DNA from: DASWUZ01 sp036401375 | Lineage (GTDB): Bacteria > Acidobacteriota > Terriglobia > Terriglobales > Acidobacteriaceae | NCBI GenBank assembly: GCA_036401375.1 | Contig: DASWVB010000012.1 | Coordinates: forward strand, 372,001-436,000 | Direction: 5' to 3' | Length of the DNA stretch: 64,000 nucleotides | In this document: piece by piece, positions 1 through 7,997 of the stretch | Layout: every line of letters begins with the position of its first letter | Numbering within the stretch: position 1 is the first letter of the stretch | Notes under the pieces: generated by a model | The model's database searches: none | Seen by the model: only the letters and a program-made list of their open reading frames with translations | What the model was told of the DNA's origin: nothing | Program-made: the position numbers and the translations under genes

Positions 1-223
1 GCACCGCGCCTTCATCATCCGCGCCGACGGCTCAGTACTCAGCCGCAGCGCCTCTCTGAACCTCTGGGGCAACGCCTTCGAGGCGACCAGGATGTACCCC
101 GGCGACACCCTCGTAGTTCCCGAGAGGGTCTACAAGACCTCCGCCCTCAGAGGCTTCCTCGACTGGTCGCAGCTCTTCTCCCAGGTAGCCCTCGGCGCAG
201 CCGCAATCAACATCCTCAAGTAG
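1..223 (+). CDS. Polysaccharide export / SLBB-type protein, 3' end only
   Basis: An open frame enters from the left edge (first whole codon at base 2) and stops at TAG 221-223, giving about 73 residues. The readable part contains the phrase MYPGDTLVVPE, typical of the last SLBB or soluble-ligand-binding repeat of Wza-like outer-membrane export proteins. It ends with a short hydrophobic tail (FSQVALGAAAINILK), as seen in many acidobacterial capsule or exopolysaccharide export proteins. The likely role is export of a polysaccharide across the outer membrane. The N-terminal part and the rest of the operon lie outside the window, so the assignment rests on this short C-terminal signature. Confidence 0.6.
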   Translation, partial: HRAFIIRADGSVLSRSASLNLWGNAFEATRMYPGDTLVVPERVYKTSALRGFLDWSQLFSQVALGAAAINILK

Positions 224-238
224 GGGTAGTTTTGCTGC

Positions 239-1222
239 CTACACTAACAACAAACGATGTAACTTCTTTCCTTGCCCGATCTTCTGAATTACTTCGAAGA
301 CCAGATCCCCGAACGCGGACGCCTCGACATAGTGCCGCTTGCTATCTTGCGCGTCACTAAAGATCTTGAGGAGCTCTAGCTTTGGTTGGCGAGTGACTTC
401 AAGAAAATGCTCGTAGGACCTTATAAGCGCCAAGACACCATCATGAGCATCACTCAAGTCCGGTTGAGACAAAAGCCACTCTAAGCGCTGTGTAGGAGTA
501 AGGCTGATCATCGCCATCGCATCCTGCCGATGAACGGTAGCGTTTCGAACGTGAAGCGCTAGTAAATAAAGTAGCCCCGAGTAACACGTCAGGAGACGGG
601 AATACTTCAACTTGTAATTCTTAAGCTTGCGTTCTGCGTTCTTGCTTGCAGGCTCTCTGGAAGTACGTGCCTCGTAGTTCACGCAGAAAGTGCGCCATAG
701 ACGCAGAATGTCGTTGGCCAGGTAAGCTGGCGTAAAGTCAGTCTTGTTTTGCGGATAGTCTATCCAGTAAGCATCAATGACGTTTTCTATGACCGCGACG
801 TAGACAGGGGGTGCGAGCAGGGGCTTACTCTCCAGAAGAAGGAGGAGGCGAGCAGTGAAGGTATTACTGACGTCATCGTCCGCCTTGCCCAGTGTGCTCG
901 TAAGTTCGCGCACTGTGTAGTGCTCTAAATACTTACCGTCCCCGTCAAATCGTTCAATATTTACCTCTTCCGTTGCCAAGATCAATTGCGCCTTGATCTT
1001 GATCTCGTCCAGGCGACTTAAATCCCGATTTTCTTTGCTGCCATGTCCCACTATAAAAACATCTAAATCGCTTGACTCATGTGCTTCACCTCGGCCGAAG
1101 GAACCAGTCGCGTACACGCAAGCTCTTCCCTCACATAGAGCTTCTGCTAACCCTAGGTGTTCTCCTAATGCGCTGATGCGCTGATCAGTATAGGCCCGTC
1201 TGCTATCGAGCACGACTCCCAT
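239..1222 (-). CDS. MNT-type nucleotidyltransferase with possible C-terminal HEPN-like helical half
   Basis: About 327 residues from ATG 1222. That start overlaps the upstream exonuclease gene by 20 bases; a longer frame from 1279 would overlap by 77. Residues 40-54 carry the polymerase-beta nucleotidyltransferase signature GSFGRGEAHESSDLD, with both catalytic aspartates (D52, D54) on the pattern GS-x-x-RG...SDxD. The C-terminal half looks all-helical and contains RNATVH (R226-H231), which fits the Rx4-6H motif of HEPN ribonucleases. Minimal nucleotidyltransferases and HEPN proteins are known partners in toxin-antitoxin modules, usually as separate genes. Reading this as a fusion is inference. 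Codon use is less G/C-biased than in neighbouring genes, which suggests transfer. It probably forms an operon with the exonuclease at 1203-1850. Confidence 0.72.
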   Translation of the reverse strand: MGVVLDSRRAYTDQRISALGEHLGLAEALCEGRACVYATGSFGRGEAHESSDLDVFIVGHGSKENRDLSRLDEIKIKAQLILATEEVNIERFDGDGKYLEHYTVRELTSTLGKADDDVSNTFTARLLLLLESKPLLAPPVYVAVIENVIDAYWIDYPQNKTDFTPAYLANDILRLWRTFCVNYEARTSREPASKNAERKLKNYKLKYSRLLTCYSGLLYLLALHVRNATVHRQDAMAMISLTPTQRLEWLLSQPDLSDAHDGVLALIRSYEHFLEVTRQPKLELLKIFSDAQDSKRHYVEASAFGDLVFEVIQKIGQGKKLHRLLLV

Positions 1223-1850
1223 CAAACCCGCTCCATTCAAAAAGGTTTGCGAATATCTCCGCCTGCTCCAGCGCGTCATCCAGCGCGTGGTGTTTATGCT
1301 CCCTTTTTGATTGCAGCCATGGTAGCAGGTTGGACCGCCCGGATTCCGCGATTGGCAGCTTCGCCTTGATCGCGAAAGCCGTCTTCAGGTCGAAGCATTG
1401 CGAATGAGAGAATGGGGAACCTTCCTTTGCAAAACGGACGAAGTACCAGTACAACCAGGCCCAGTCAAAGCTAAGAGGATATGCAACCAGCACTGGACGA
1501 TCTGAGCCAGCCAAATCACGTATCCACTGTGTTGCTTGATCCATCGCCCGGTCCGGCGATTCGCCCTCAATGATGAGTCGCTCGCGGTCGAGACCATTTA
1601 CGCCGAGCGCCTCCGGCTGAAAGTCATCCGAAATCGGCTTTAGCTCGCGGTAGAAGGTCAGAGGAGTTCCCGCTTCTGGGCGCAGAAACGATGAACCGTC
1701 AAATTTCCCGGCATATACCAGAGCAAAGGACAATAGCGAAAAAGGGCCGGGGATCGGGCCATCCGTCTCGACGTCCGCTGAGATATAGATGTCGATCTTC
1801 GAGGTACGAAGTGGCTCTTTCACCTTGAAAGGCATGACCGCAGTGTTCAT
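1203..1850 (-). CDS. DEDDh-type 3'-5' exonuclease
   Basis: About 215 residues from ATG 1850, chosen because GGGGA lies about 5 bases upstream; a GTG at 1916 would add 22 residues with no better ribosome site. ExoI motif: DVETDG near residues 26-31, with the metal-binding D and E. A middle aspartate sits in FDWAWLYWYF, and the C-terminal HHALDDALEQ supplies the H and last D of the DEDDh set. This is the DnaQ/RNase T fold that removes nucleotides from 3' ends of DNA or RNA; the substrate cannot be read from the sequence. The stop lies inside the start region of the nucleotidyltransferase gene, so the two are probably translated together. The pairing suggests nucleic-acid processing or defence rather than housekeeping repair. 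Confidence 0.8.
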   Translation of the reverse strand: MNTAVMPFKVKEPLRTSKIDIYISADVETDGPIPGPFSLLSFALVYAGKFDGSSFLRPEAGTPLTFYRELKPISDDFQPEALGVNGLDRERLIIEGESPDRAMDQATQWIRDLAGSDRPVLVAYPLSFDWAWLYWYFVRFAKEGSPFSHSQCFDLKTAFAIKAKLPIAESGRSNLLPWLQSKREHKHHALDDALEQAEIFANLFEWSGFDGSRAR

Positions 1851-1959
1851 GGTTCCCCAATCATCGCAGCAGAGAGGGGCTGCGTCGAGAGCGCCGTACT
1901 TAAAACACGTTGACACAACACTAACGTAAGCAGCATGCCCGCATCAGCATTGGCAGCAG

Positions 1960-2751
1960 CTAGATGCCCTCGCCCATGCTCACGTAGTCGCTCAAGGCCG
2001 ACTGCTCCACCCGGTACAGCTCCCGCTCCTGGTCCTCATCGACCAGCATGCGGACTGCGTCCTGACCTTCCGCCGCCACACCCTCGCTCGCCCGTGCGGC
2101 AAGGTGCCCGTGCAGGCTCTCATCCAGATTGTCAATCCGCAGTTCGAGCCGCGCCTCAAGCCGCTTCACCTCATCGGCCAGCGCAATGATCACTCCCGAC
2201 AGGGGATCGCTGACATCGTGAGGGTCGGTGATCAGCACCCGCCGCCCGTCCCTGTAAACGATATGCGCCGGCACTCCAACCGCCGTCGAGTCAGGCGGGA
2301 TGTCCCTGACCACCACCGATCCGGCGCCGATCCGGGAGTTTTCCCCGATGGTGATGTTCCCCAGAATGTTCGCGTTATTCCCGACAAAGACGCGATCGCG
2401 CAGCGTGGGATGGCGCTTCTTCCCGCGCTCCTTGCCGGTTCCTCCAAGGGTGACGCCCTGGTGCAGGGTCACGTCGTCGCCGATCACCGCCGTCTCCCCG
2501 ATCACCACGCCCAGGCCGTGATCGATGAAAAGCCGCCGCCCGAGCCGCGCTCCGGGATGGATCTCGACCCCGGTATAAAAGCGCGCCACCAGCGAAAGCA
2601 CCCGCGCCGGCAGTCGAACGCCCCGGCGCCACAGCCGGTGATTTACCCGGTGCGCCCACACCGCCCACAGCCCCGGGTAGCAGAGCAGCACGCTCGCGGT
2701 AGAGGTCGCCGCCGGGTCGCGCTCCGAGATCGAACGCACGTCCTCACGCAT
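1960..2751 (-). CDS. cysE: Serine O-acetyltransferase
   Basis: Transfers acetyl from acetyl-CoA to L-serine to make O-acetylserine, the first step of cysteine synthesis. The left-handed beta-helix hexapeptide repeats are clear (FIDHGLGVVIGETAVIGDDV, then VTLGGTGKERGKKRHPTL), including the DHG catalytic histidine. After the helix there is an extra C-terminal stretch of roughly 85 residues ending MGEGI. The terminal isoleucine matches the tail by which CysE inserts into the CysK active site in the cysteine synthase complex. Start: ATG 2751, or GTG 2769, which lies 1 base after the cysK stop; the longer frame to 2865 overlaps cysK and is unlikely. It follows cysK on the same strand, almost certainly co-transcribed. 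Confidence 0.93.
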   Translation of the reverse strand: MREDVRSISERDPAATSTASVLLCYPGLWAVWAHRVNHRLWRRGVRLPARVLSLVARFYTGVEIHPGARLGRRLFIDHGLGVVIGETAVIGDDVTLHQGVTLGGTGKERGKKRHPTLRDRVFVGNNANILGNITIGENSRIGAGSVVVRDIPPDSTAVGVPAHIVYRDGRRVLITDPHDVSDPLSGVIIALADEVKRLEARLELRIDNLDESLHGHLAARASEGVAAEGQDAVRMLVDEDQERELYRVEQSALSDYVSMGEGI

Positions 2752-2770
2752 GTGGGCAAGCAGCCCCACG

Positions 2771-3754
2771 TCAGACGGCTGCCGGCTGCCCGATCGGGGT
2801 CGTCGGAAGCTGCTGCACCTCTTGCCGCAGCTGCTCGAACAGCGCCGTCGACAGGTACCGTTCACCGAAGCTGGGAATGATCACCACGATCAGCTTGCCC
2901 GTATTTTCAGCGCGCCGCGCGACCTTGAGCGCCGCATGAACGGCCGCTCCGGACGAGATGCCCACCAGCAGCCCCTCCTCAAGCGGCAGCCGCCGGGCCA
3001 TGGCCATCGCCTCGTCGTTTGAGACCTGGATGATCTCGTCGATGAGGTGAGTATCGAGCACGCCCGGCACAAAGCCCGCCCCGATCCCCTGGATCTTGTG
3101 CGGACCCGGCTTGCCCCCCGACAGCACCGGGCTGTCCGTCGGCTCGACCGCGATCGCCTTGAAGCCAGGCTTCTTGGTGCGTATGAACTCCGTCACCCCG
3201 GTCAGAGTTCCGCCCGTACCGACACCCGACACGAGAATATCGATCTGGCCGTCCGTATCCTCCCAGATCTCAGGACCCGTGGTGTTGAAGTGGACTTGCG
3301 GGTTCGCCGGGTTATCGAACTGCTGCAGGATGTAGCCGTTTGGAGTCGTCTCGAGGATCTCCTGGGCCTTGGCGATTGCACCCTTCATGCCGTTCGGCCC
3401 GGGCGTGAGCACGATCTCCGCCCCGAAGGCCCGCAGCAGGATTCGCCGCTCCAGGCTCATCGTCTCGGGCATGGTCAGGATCAGCTTGTAGCCCTTCACC
3501 GCCGCCACAAACGCCAGAGCTATCCCGGTATTGCCGCTGGTCGGCTCGATCAGCACCGTCTTTCCGGGAGTGATCTTACCCGCCAGCTCCGCCGCCTCCA
3601 CCATCGCGTTGCCGATCCGGTCCTTCACGCTGCTCACCGGGTTCTGGCTCTCCAGCTTCGCGACCACCCGCGCATACGACCCCTCGGCAACACGGTTCAG
3701 CTGCACCAGGGGAGTGTGGCCTATCAATTCCGTAACATCTGCCGCGATTTTCAT
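2771..3754 (-). CDS. cysK: Cysteine synthase A (O-acetylserine sulfhydrylase)
   Basis: PLP-dependent enzyme that combines O-acetylserine with sulfide to give L-cysteine. It is 327 residues, the usual size. K44 in NPVSSVKDRIGNA is the Schiff-base lysine. TSGNTG (72-77) is the substrate and PLP-phosphate loop, and GTGGTLTG is the downstream glycine loop. An AGGAG ribosome site lies 6-10 bases before ATG 3754. First gene of a two-gene cysK-cysE operon, with the partner's C-terminal isoleucine preserved for complex formation. The 397 bases upstream hold no gene and may form a structured leader (see separate entry). Confidence 0.96.
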   Translation of the reverse strand: MKIAADVTELIGHTPLVQLNRVAEGSYARVVAKLESQNPVSSVKDRIGNAMVEAAELAGKITPGKTVLIEPTSGNTGIALAFVAAVKGYKLILTMPETMSLERRILLRAFGAEIVLTPGPNGMKGAIAKAQEILETTPNGYILQQFDNPANPQVHFNTTGPEIWEDTDGQIDILVSGVGTGGTLTGVTEFIRTKKPGFKAIAVEPTDSPVLSGGKPGPHKIQGIGAGFVPGVLDTHLIDEIIQVSNDEAMAMARRLPLEEGLLVGISSGAAVHAALKVARRAENTGKLIVVIIPSFGERYLSTALFEQLRQEVQQLPTTPIGQPAAV

Positions 3755-4151
3755 AGACAGCTCCTGAAATGAGACAACTCGTTAGATTCAGATGACTGAA
3801 GTCGACCCCGATCCTCAACTGAGAACGCTTGAGACGGAGACGTCTTACCGCTCTTTCAGTTCGAAAGACCAGGCCCGCAAGGGAGATTGGATGCCCGGCA
3901 GCCTCCACGGACTCCGCTATGCCCGTCTCAGGCAGATCGGCGATCCAAGTCATCGGCGCAGGGGCGGATCAGTGCAAAGACGCTGGGGGCAGGTCAGAAC
4001 CGATTAGGAGAGCAGGCGGACTGGAGGACATCGACGCATATCGGCCCTACCAGTGCAACACGGAACGTGATTTCTTGCAAGAACGTTGCTGCATCGCGTC
4101 TAAGTCACACGGCTTGAAGGTCGCGCCCGCTTTAACACTTAGCCGTGAGAC
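3755..4151 (-). promoter_or_regulatory. cysK upstream region with candidate structured RNA leader
   Basis: A 397-base gene-free stretch before cysK. On the minus strand, TGAGACGG (plus 3923-3930) can pair exactly with CCGTCTCA (plus 3830-3837) and would close a domain of about 101 nucleotides. Inside it are further short helices: GGCA with TGCC, CGGA with TCCG, and CTTTC-GAACT-GAAAG. The cysK AGGAG ribosome site lies about 70 nucleotides downstream of the closing helix. The arrangement would suit a cysteine- or sulfur-responsive leader, but the SAM-I core sequence is not present and no known riboswitch class was recognised. Pairing was judged by eye. Confidence 0.35.
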
Positions 4152-6326
4152 CTACCAGATCCGGCAGCTCTTCGCCGGCACCATCGGCGTGCCTGCCTTG
4201 CAGCTGAAGGCCCCCGCAAAGCCAGGCTGGTTCACGATCGGACCATTCACCCGGAAGTGCCCCGGCGCGTGCGCATCCGTCTGCGCCCCTACCCGCACCG
4301 CCTCGTCACGCTGGTTCTCGCACCAGTTCTGCGCGTAGCCGATATAAAAACGCTGCGGAGCGGTATACCCGTGGATCTTCGCATTCAAATCCACTCCGCT
4401 CTTCCGGGCATGCGACAGGTAGGCGATGTAGGCCAGCACCAGGCCACCGTTGTCGGCCGTGTTCTCGCCCAGCGTCAGCTTGCCGTTCACCTTAACATCG
4501 TCAACCGCGGTGAAGCCGCCGTACTCCTCTACCAGGCACTCCGAACGCGCCTCGTAGTTCTTTGAATCCGCCTGCGTCCACCAGTCTGAGAGATTGCCCT
4601 TGGGGTCAAACTTCCTCCCCTGGTCGTCGAAGCCGTGCGTCAACTCATGTCCGATCACCGCGCCGATGTGCCCGTAGTTGGTCGCATCGTCCTGCGAGGG
4701 ATCGTAGAACGCCGGCTGCAGGATTCCTGCCGGAAAGTTGATGTCGTTCATACTCGGATCGTAGTAGGCGTTCACCGTCGGCGGAGTCATGCCCCACTCC
4801 CCGTGATCGACCGGCTTGCCGATCTTGCCGAGCTGGCGGTCGTTTTCAAACCGGCGGCTGCGCAGGCTGTTACCGATCGGGTCGTCCGGCTTGATCGTCA
4901 GCGCCGAGTAGTCGCGCCACTTGTCCGGATAGCCGATCTTGTTCGCCACCGCATCCAGCTTCTGCCGCGCGCGCACCTTCGTCTCCGCAGACATCCAGTC
5001 CAGCGACTCAATGTCCCCAGCCATCGCCGCCTCGATGTCATGCACCATCTGCAGCATCTTCTGCTTGCTGTCTCCGGGGAAGTACTGCTGCACGTAGATT
5101 TGTCCGAGCGCCTCGCCCATCGCCGTGTCCGCCGCGTTCGCGCAGCGCTTCCACCGCGGCTCCTCCTCCGGCTGCCCATACAGCTTGTGGCCGAAGAAGT
5201 CGAAGTCTTCATCCTCAATCGCCTTCGGTAGACGTGACGCAAATGCCGTTAGAAGGTGAAAGCGCATATAAGCCTGCAGCGTCCGCACATCCGTGCTTCG
5301 CAGCAGGGCGTGCAGTGCCGGGAAGAAGGCCGGGTTCACATCATTAAGCTCGCTCACCCGCGGCGAGTGAATGGCTGCCTCGAACCTGTCCCACTCCTCC
5401 TCTGACACGGTCGCGACAAAAGCCTGGCGGCTCTGCAGGTGATAGATATTCGCCGGGTCGCGACGCTCCGTCACTCCCATGGACGCCCTGGCCAGCGCCG
5501 TCTCAAACGCCATGATCGCCGCTGCATCGGCCTTGGCGCGCTCGGCAGCCTCTCCTCCCAGCACCAGCATCTTGGCGATGTGCTCCACATACTGCTGCTG
5601 GGTCTCCTTGCTCTTGGGGTCGGTGCGGAGGTAGTAGTCCTTCTCCGGCAGACCCATCCCTCCCTGGTCAGCCGAGGCGATCTGCTTGCTCGCGTCTTTA
5701 AAGTCCTGCTGCTCCCCGTAGCCGAAGAAGACATCCACGCTCACCCGCTGCAGCTCGCCGATCAGCGTACCGATCCCCTGCAGGTCGTTCACCGCGTCGA
5801 TCTTCGCCAGCAGCGGCTGGATCGGCGTGAGCCCCTGCCTCTCGATCAGGCCCGTATCCATGCAGGATTTGTAGTAGTCGCCGATCTTCTGCTCGTTCGC
5901 GCTGCGCTCCGGCCCGCCCGCCGCCGCCTTCTCGAGGATGCCGCGCAACGACTGCGTATTCACGTTGTAGAGCTGCTGAAAGGCGTTTACCGAGGGCTCA
6001 TCGGCCGGGATCGGGTGGTTCCTCGCGAAGTTGCCGCAGGCAAACTTGTAGAAGTCCTGGCAGGGATCGACCGCCGTATCCATCGAAGTCGGATCATAGC
6101 CCGGCGTCGGCTTGTAAATCATCGGGACCAGCGCGACGGTAGTCGCAGACCCTGTCGTCCCGGCTCCCGCAGCCGCAACACCCTGCGCCCGCAGAGCTGG
6201 CAGCGCCCCCAGCGAAACCAACGCGAGCGCCGCAAGCGAGGCGAATGGCGCCCTTGAGACCCGTGAAATGCCCCGCGAAACTAACCCGACCCGTCCCGTC
6301 CGTTCCATACCAGTGACTCGCCTCAT
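4152..6326 (-). CDS. Secreted M13-family (neprilysin-like) zinc metallopeptidase
   Basis: 724 residues. An N-terminal hydrophobic stretch (PFASLAALALVSLGALPALRAQG) acts as signal peptide. Zinc motif HELTH at 560-564 (H560, E561, H564) and the third ligand in GENTADNGG (E621). The C-terminus is CRIW, matching the CxxW end of the family. Paired cysteines near residues 88-150 (CQDFYKFACGNF) fit the M13_N domain. It likely cleaves peptides in the periplasm or outside the cell. The ATG at 6326 is preceded by GGGAAGG. It is divergent from the gene at 6403, so the two share a short promoter region. Transcribed toward cysK with a 397-base gap. Confidence 0.94.
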   Translation of the reverse strand: MRRVTGMERTGRVGLVSRGISRVSRAPFASLAALALVSLGALPALRAQGVAAAGAGTTGSATTVALVPMIYKPTPGYDPTSMDTAVDPCQDFYKFACGNFARNHPIPADEPSVNAFQQLYNVNTQSLRGILEKAAAGGPERSANEQKIGDYYKSCMDTGLIERQGLTPIQPLLAKIDAVNDLQGIGTLIGELQRVSVDVFFGYGEQQDFKDASKQIASADQGGMGLPEKDYYLRTDPKSKETQQQYVEHIAKMLVLGGEAAERAKADAAAIMAFETALARASMGVTERRDPANIYHLQSRQAFVATVSEEEWDRFEAAIHSPRVSELNDVNPAFFPALHALLRSTDVRTLQAYMRFHLLTAFASRLPKAIEDEDFDFFGHKLYGQPEEEPRWKRCANAADTAMGEALGQIYVQQYFPGDSKQKMLQMVHDIEAAMAGDIESLDWMSAETKVRARQKLDAVANKIGYPDKWRDYSALTIKPDDPIGNSLRSRRFENDRQLGKIGKPVDHGEWGMTPPTVNAYYDPSMNDINFPAGILQPAFYDPSQDDATNYGHIGAVIGHELTHGFDDQGRKFDPKGNLSDWWTQADSKNYEARSECLVEEYGGFTAVDDVKVNGKLTLGENTADNGGLVLAYIAYLSHARKSGVDLNAKIHGYTAPQRFYIGYAQNWCENQRDEAVRVGAQTDAHAPGHFRVNGPIVNQPGFAGAFSCKAGTPMVPAKSCRIW

Positions 6327-6402
6327 GCACCTTCCCTGTACCCGCCTGTCACTTCAGACTGGTCGTGAACTGCAACTACGTATGTCTGCTACGATTCCCT
6401 TG

Positions 6403-7173
6403 ATGTCAGCAGAAGGTCACACTTTCGTCAACCATTCCAGTGGAGAGCTTGTTGCTGCCACCGAAGTTGCGCAGCAGTGCACTGCCCGCCGCAGCCTCAA
6501 CGGCGTCTCCTACGCGATGTTCGGCGACACCCACATCACCGAACCTGACCTCGAGCGCGTCGTCCAGGCCGTGCCCGCGAGCATCGCCCACGCCCTCGAG
6601 GAGAGGGTCTACTACTTCGTACCCCTCACCATCGGCGACCAGGAGGAGACCATGGTCGCCACCACCTACACCGTCGACCTCGGCGACCGCGCCATCTGCC
6701 ATCGCAACGTGAGCTGCGGCCCGCTGCAGTGCATCTTCATCTCCACCCGCCTCATGCAGGACCGCTTCGCCCTCGCCTTCGAGCTCTTCATCAACGTAGG
6801 GCACCACTTCGTCGAGGCGGCCGGAGTACCCGAGTCGTTTTCGAACCTGGTATGGTCGCAGGCCGTGGCCGATGTTCGCGGGGAGACCAGCCAGGACGCC
6901 TGGGAGAGCCGCCGACGCGCCATCGATCGCAGCAAGTCCGACGGACACGTCGACGGAAAGGCAAAAAACAGCTTCTTCGAGTCCGCCTTCTCCGACGCCG
7001 TCGCCATCTACATGCTGGCGCTCACCCTCGACTTCGACTACGCCGACCTCCGCGAACGCGAATACCCCCTGCTCGCGGCGCCGCTGCTCGCCGAGCGCCT
7101 CCGCCACGTCGCAGGCCTCTTCCCCGCCAACCCCGGCTATGAGTTCGAGGTCAAATACCGCAAACGCACCTGA
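6403..7173 (+). CDS. Conserved-looking protein of unknown function
   Basis: Not recognised. From ATG 6403 it is about 256 residues; ATG 6382 is also in frame and the frame is open to 6268. The 6403 start is preferred because TACGAT (6390-6395) lies 7 bases before it, the spacing of a leaderless promoter. The product is soluble, mixed alpha/beta, with no signal peptide or membrane segment. It has a cysteine pair near the middle (CHRNVSCGPLQC) and an aromatic/acidic C-terminus (ALTLDFDYADLREREYP). Third-position GC is very high, as in neighbouring genes, so it is a real coding frame. It is divergent from the M13 peptidase, and nothing nearby suggests a pathway. Confidence 0.65.
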   Translation: MSAEGHTFVNHSSGELVAATEVAQQCTARRSLNGVSYAMFGDTHITEPDLERVVQAVPASIAHALEERVYYFVPLTIGDQEETMVATTYTVDLGDRAICHRNVSCGPLQCIFISTRLMQDRFALAFELFINVGHHFVEAAGVPESFSNLVWSQAVADVRGETSQDAWESRRRAIDRSKSDGHVDGKAKNSFFESAFSDAVAIYMLALTLDFDYADLREREYPLLAAPLLAERLRHVAGLFPANPGYEFEVKYRKRT

Positions 7174-7332
7174 CTCCGTCTGTACGTCTGCAGCCTGGCA
7201 GTACAAGGCCCCTTGGCTCAACACCTGAAGTTTACCGGCGGCCAAAGCGGTTTGGCGCTGTGACTTATACAGCCCAGCGCCTGCACGGAACCCACCACAG
7301 TCTCGATCTCACTCCCTGGAGGTAGCCGCCGA

Positions 7333-7890
7333 TTAGTCCTGCGCGGGCAGAGTGTAGTCGAGATCGTAAGAATGCTGCCCGCCCTCGATCACAATCGTGA
7401 ACGTGCCGGCGATACCCTTCAGCTCCCCTGTACCGGAACCCGGTACCACCGCCACCGTCATCTTGTTGCCGCCCTTGTCCATCGTCGCCGAGTGCTGCAG
7501 CGCAAAGCTGCCGTGCCTCCCGGCCAGCGTTCCCGTCACCACCTCGATGGCGACATAGCCAGCCTCACCCTGCCGCGGGTCGCCCGCCGAGAACATCTCA
7601 CCCTCCGTCCTTGCTTCAAGCTCCCCGTGCAACTCCTTGTTGATCGAGAAGCGGGAGATTCCCTCCGCCGGGACCGGGGTCAGCGGCAGCACCTTTACCG
7701 TGAACGTTCCGCGCGCATGATGGCTCACGGCAGTCTCCTTGATCTGAGTATGGGTCTGGATATGGGTTTGGACGTGTACCTGGGCACGTATCGGGACAAG
7801 TAAGAGTGGAGCAGGCGCAACGCGATCACCGACAGGCGCAGCCGCAGCAAGCATCGCGGCTGCCCAAGCCATCAACGAAGCAGCCAACAT
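7333..7890 (-). CDS. DUF3224 family protein, probably exported
   Basis: The C-terminal 130 residues fit DUF3224, a small beta-barrel family: ARGTFTVKVLPL, then FSINKELHGELEARTEGEM, GYVAIEVVTGTLAGRHGSF, LQHSATMDKGG and VVPGSGTGELKGIAGTF. The function of the family is unknown. The frame extends to a TTG at 7983. ATG 7890 is preferred because it begins a good signal peptide (MLAASLMAWAAAMLAAAAP) and has TAGAAT 7 bases upstream, a leaderless arrangement. A short linker follows (HVQTHIQTHTQIKE). From that start the protein is about 185 residues, against about 130 for typical cytoplasmic members, so export is an added feature. It is divergent from ruvA. Confidence 0.8.
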   Translation of the reverse strand: MLAASLMAWAAAMLAAAAPVGDRVAPAPLLLVPIRAQVHVQTHIQTHTQIKETAVSHHARGTFTVKVLPLTPVPAEGISRFSINKELHGELEARTEGEMFSAGDPRQGEAGYVAIEVVTGTLAGRHGSFALQHSATMDKGGNKMTVAVVPGSGTGELKGIAGTFTIVIEGGQHSYDLDYTLPAQD

Positions 7891-7985
7891 AGCGCAGATT
7901 CTACAACAGGGCCAAGCGATCGCTCGTTCGAGGCCCATCAACCGCACCGCGGCGCAGGCCCACGAGCGCCACCAAGGCATCAAGC

Positions 7986-7991
7986 TACAAT
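7986..7991 (+). promoter_or_regulatory. -10-like TACAAT of ruvA, probable leaderless promoter
   Basis: TACAAT lies 6 bases before the ruvA ATG (7998), with no room for a ribosome-binding site. Similar elements precede the genes at 6403, 7890 (minus), 26198 and 33329. No consensus -35 box is visible 17 bases upstream. Confidence 0.5.
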
Positions 7992-7997
7992 CGCAGC

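Noticed and set aside
3830..3930. SAM-I riboswitch before cysK
   Set aside because: The conserved SAM-I core words were not found; only an unclassified closing helix is present.
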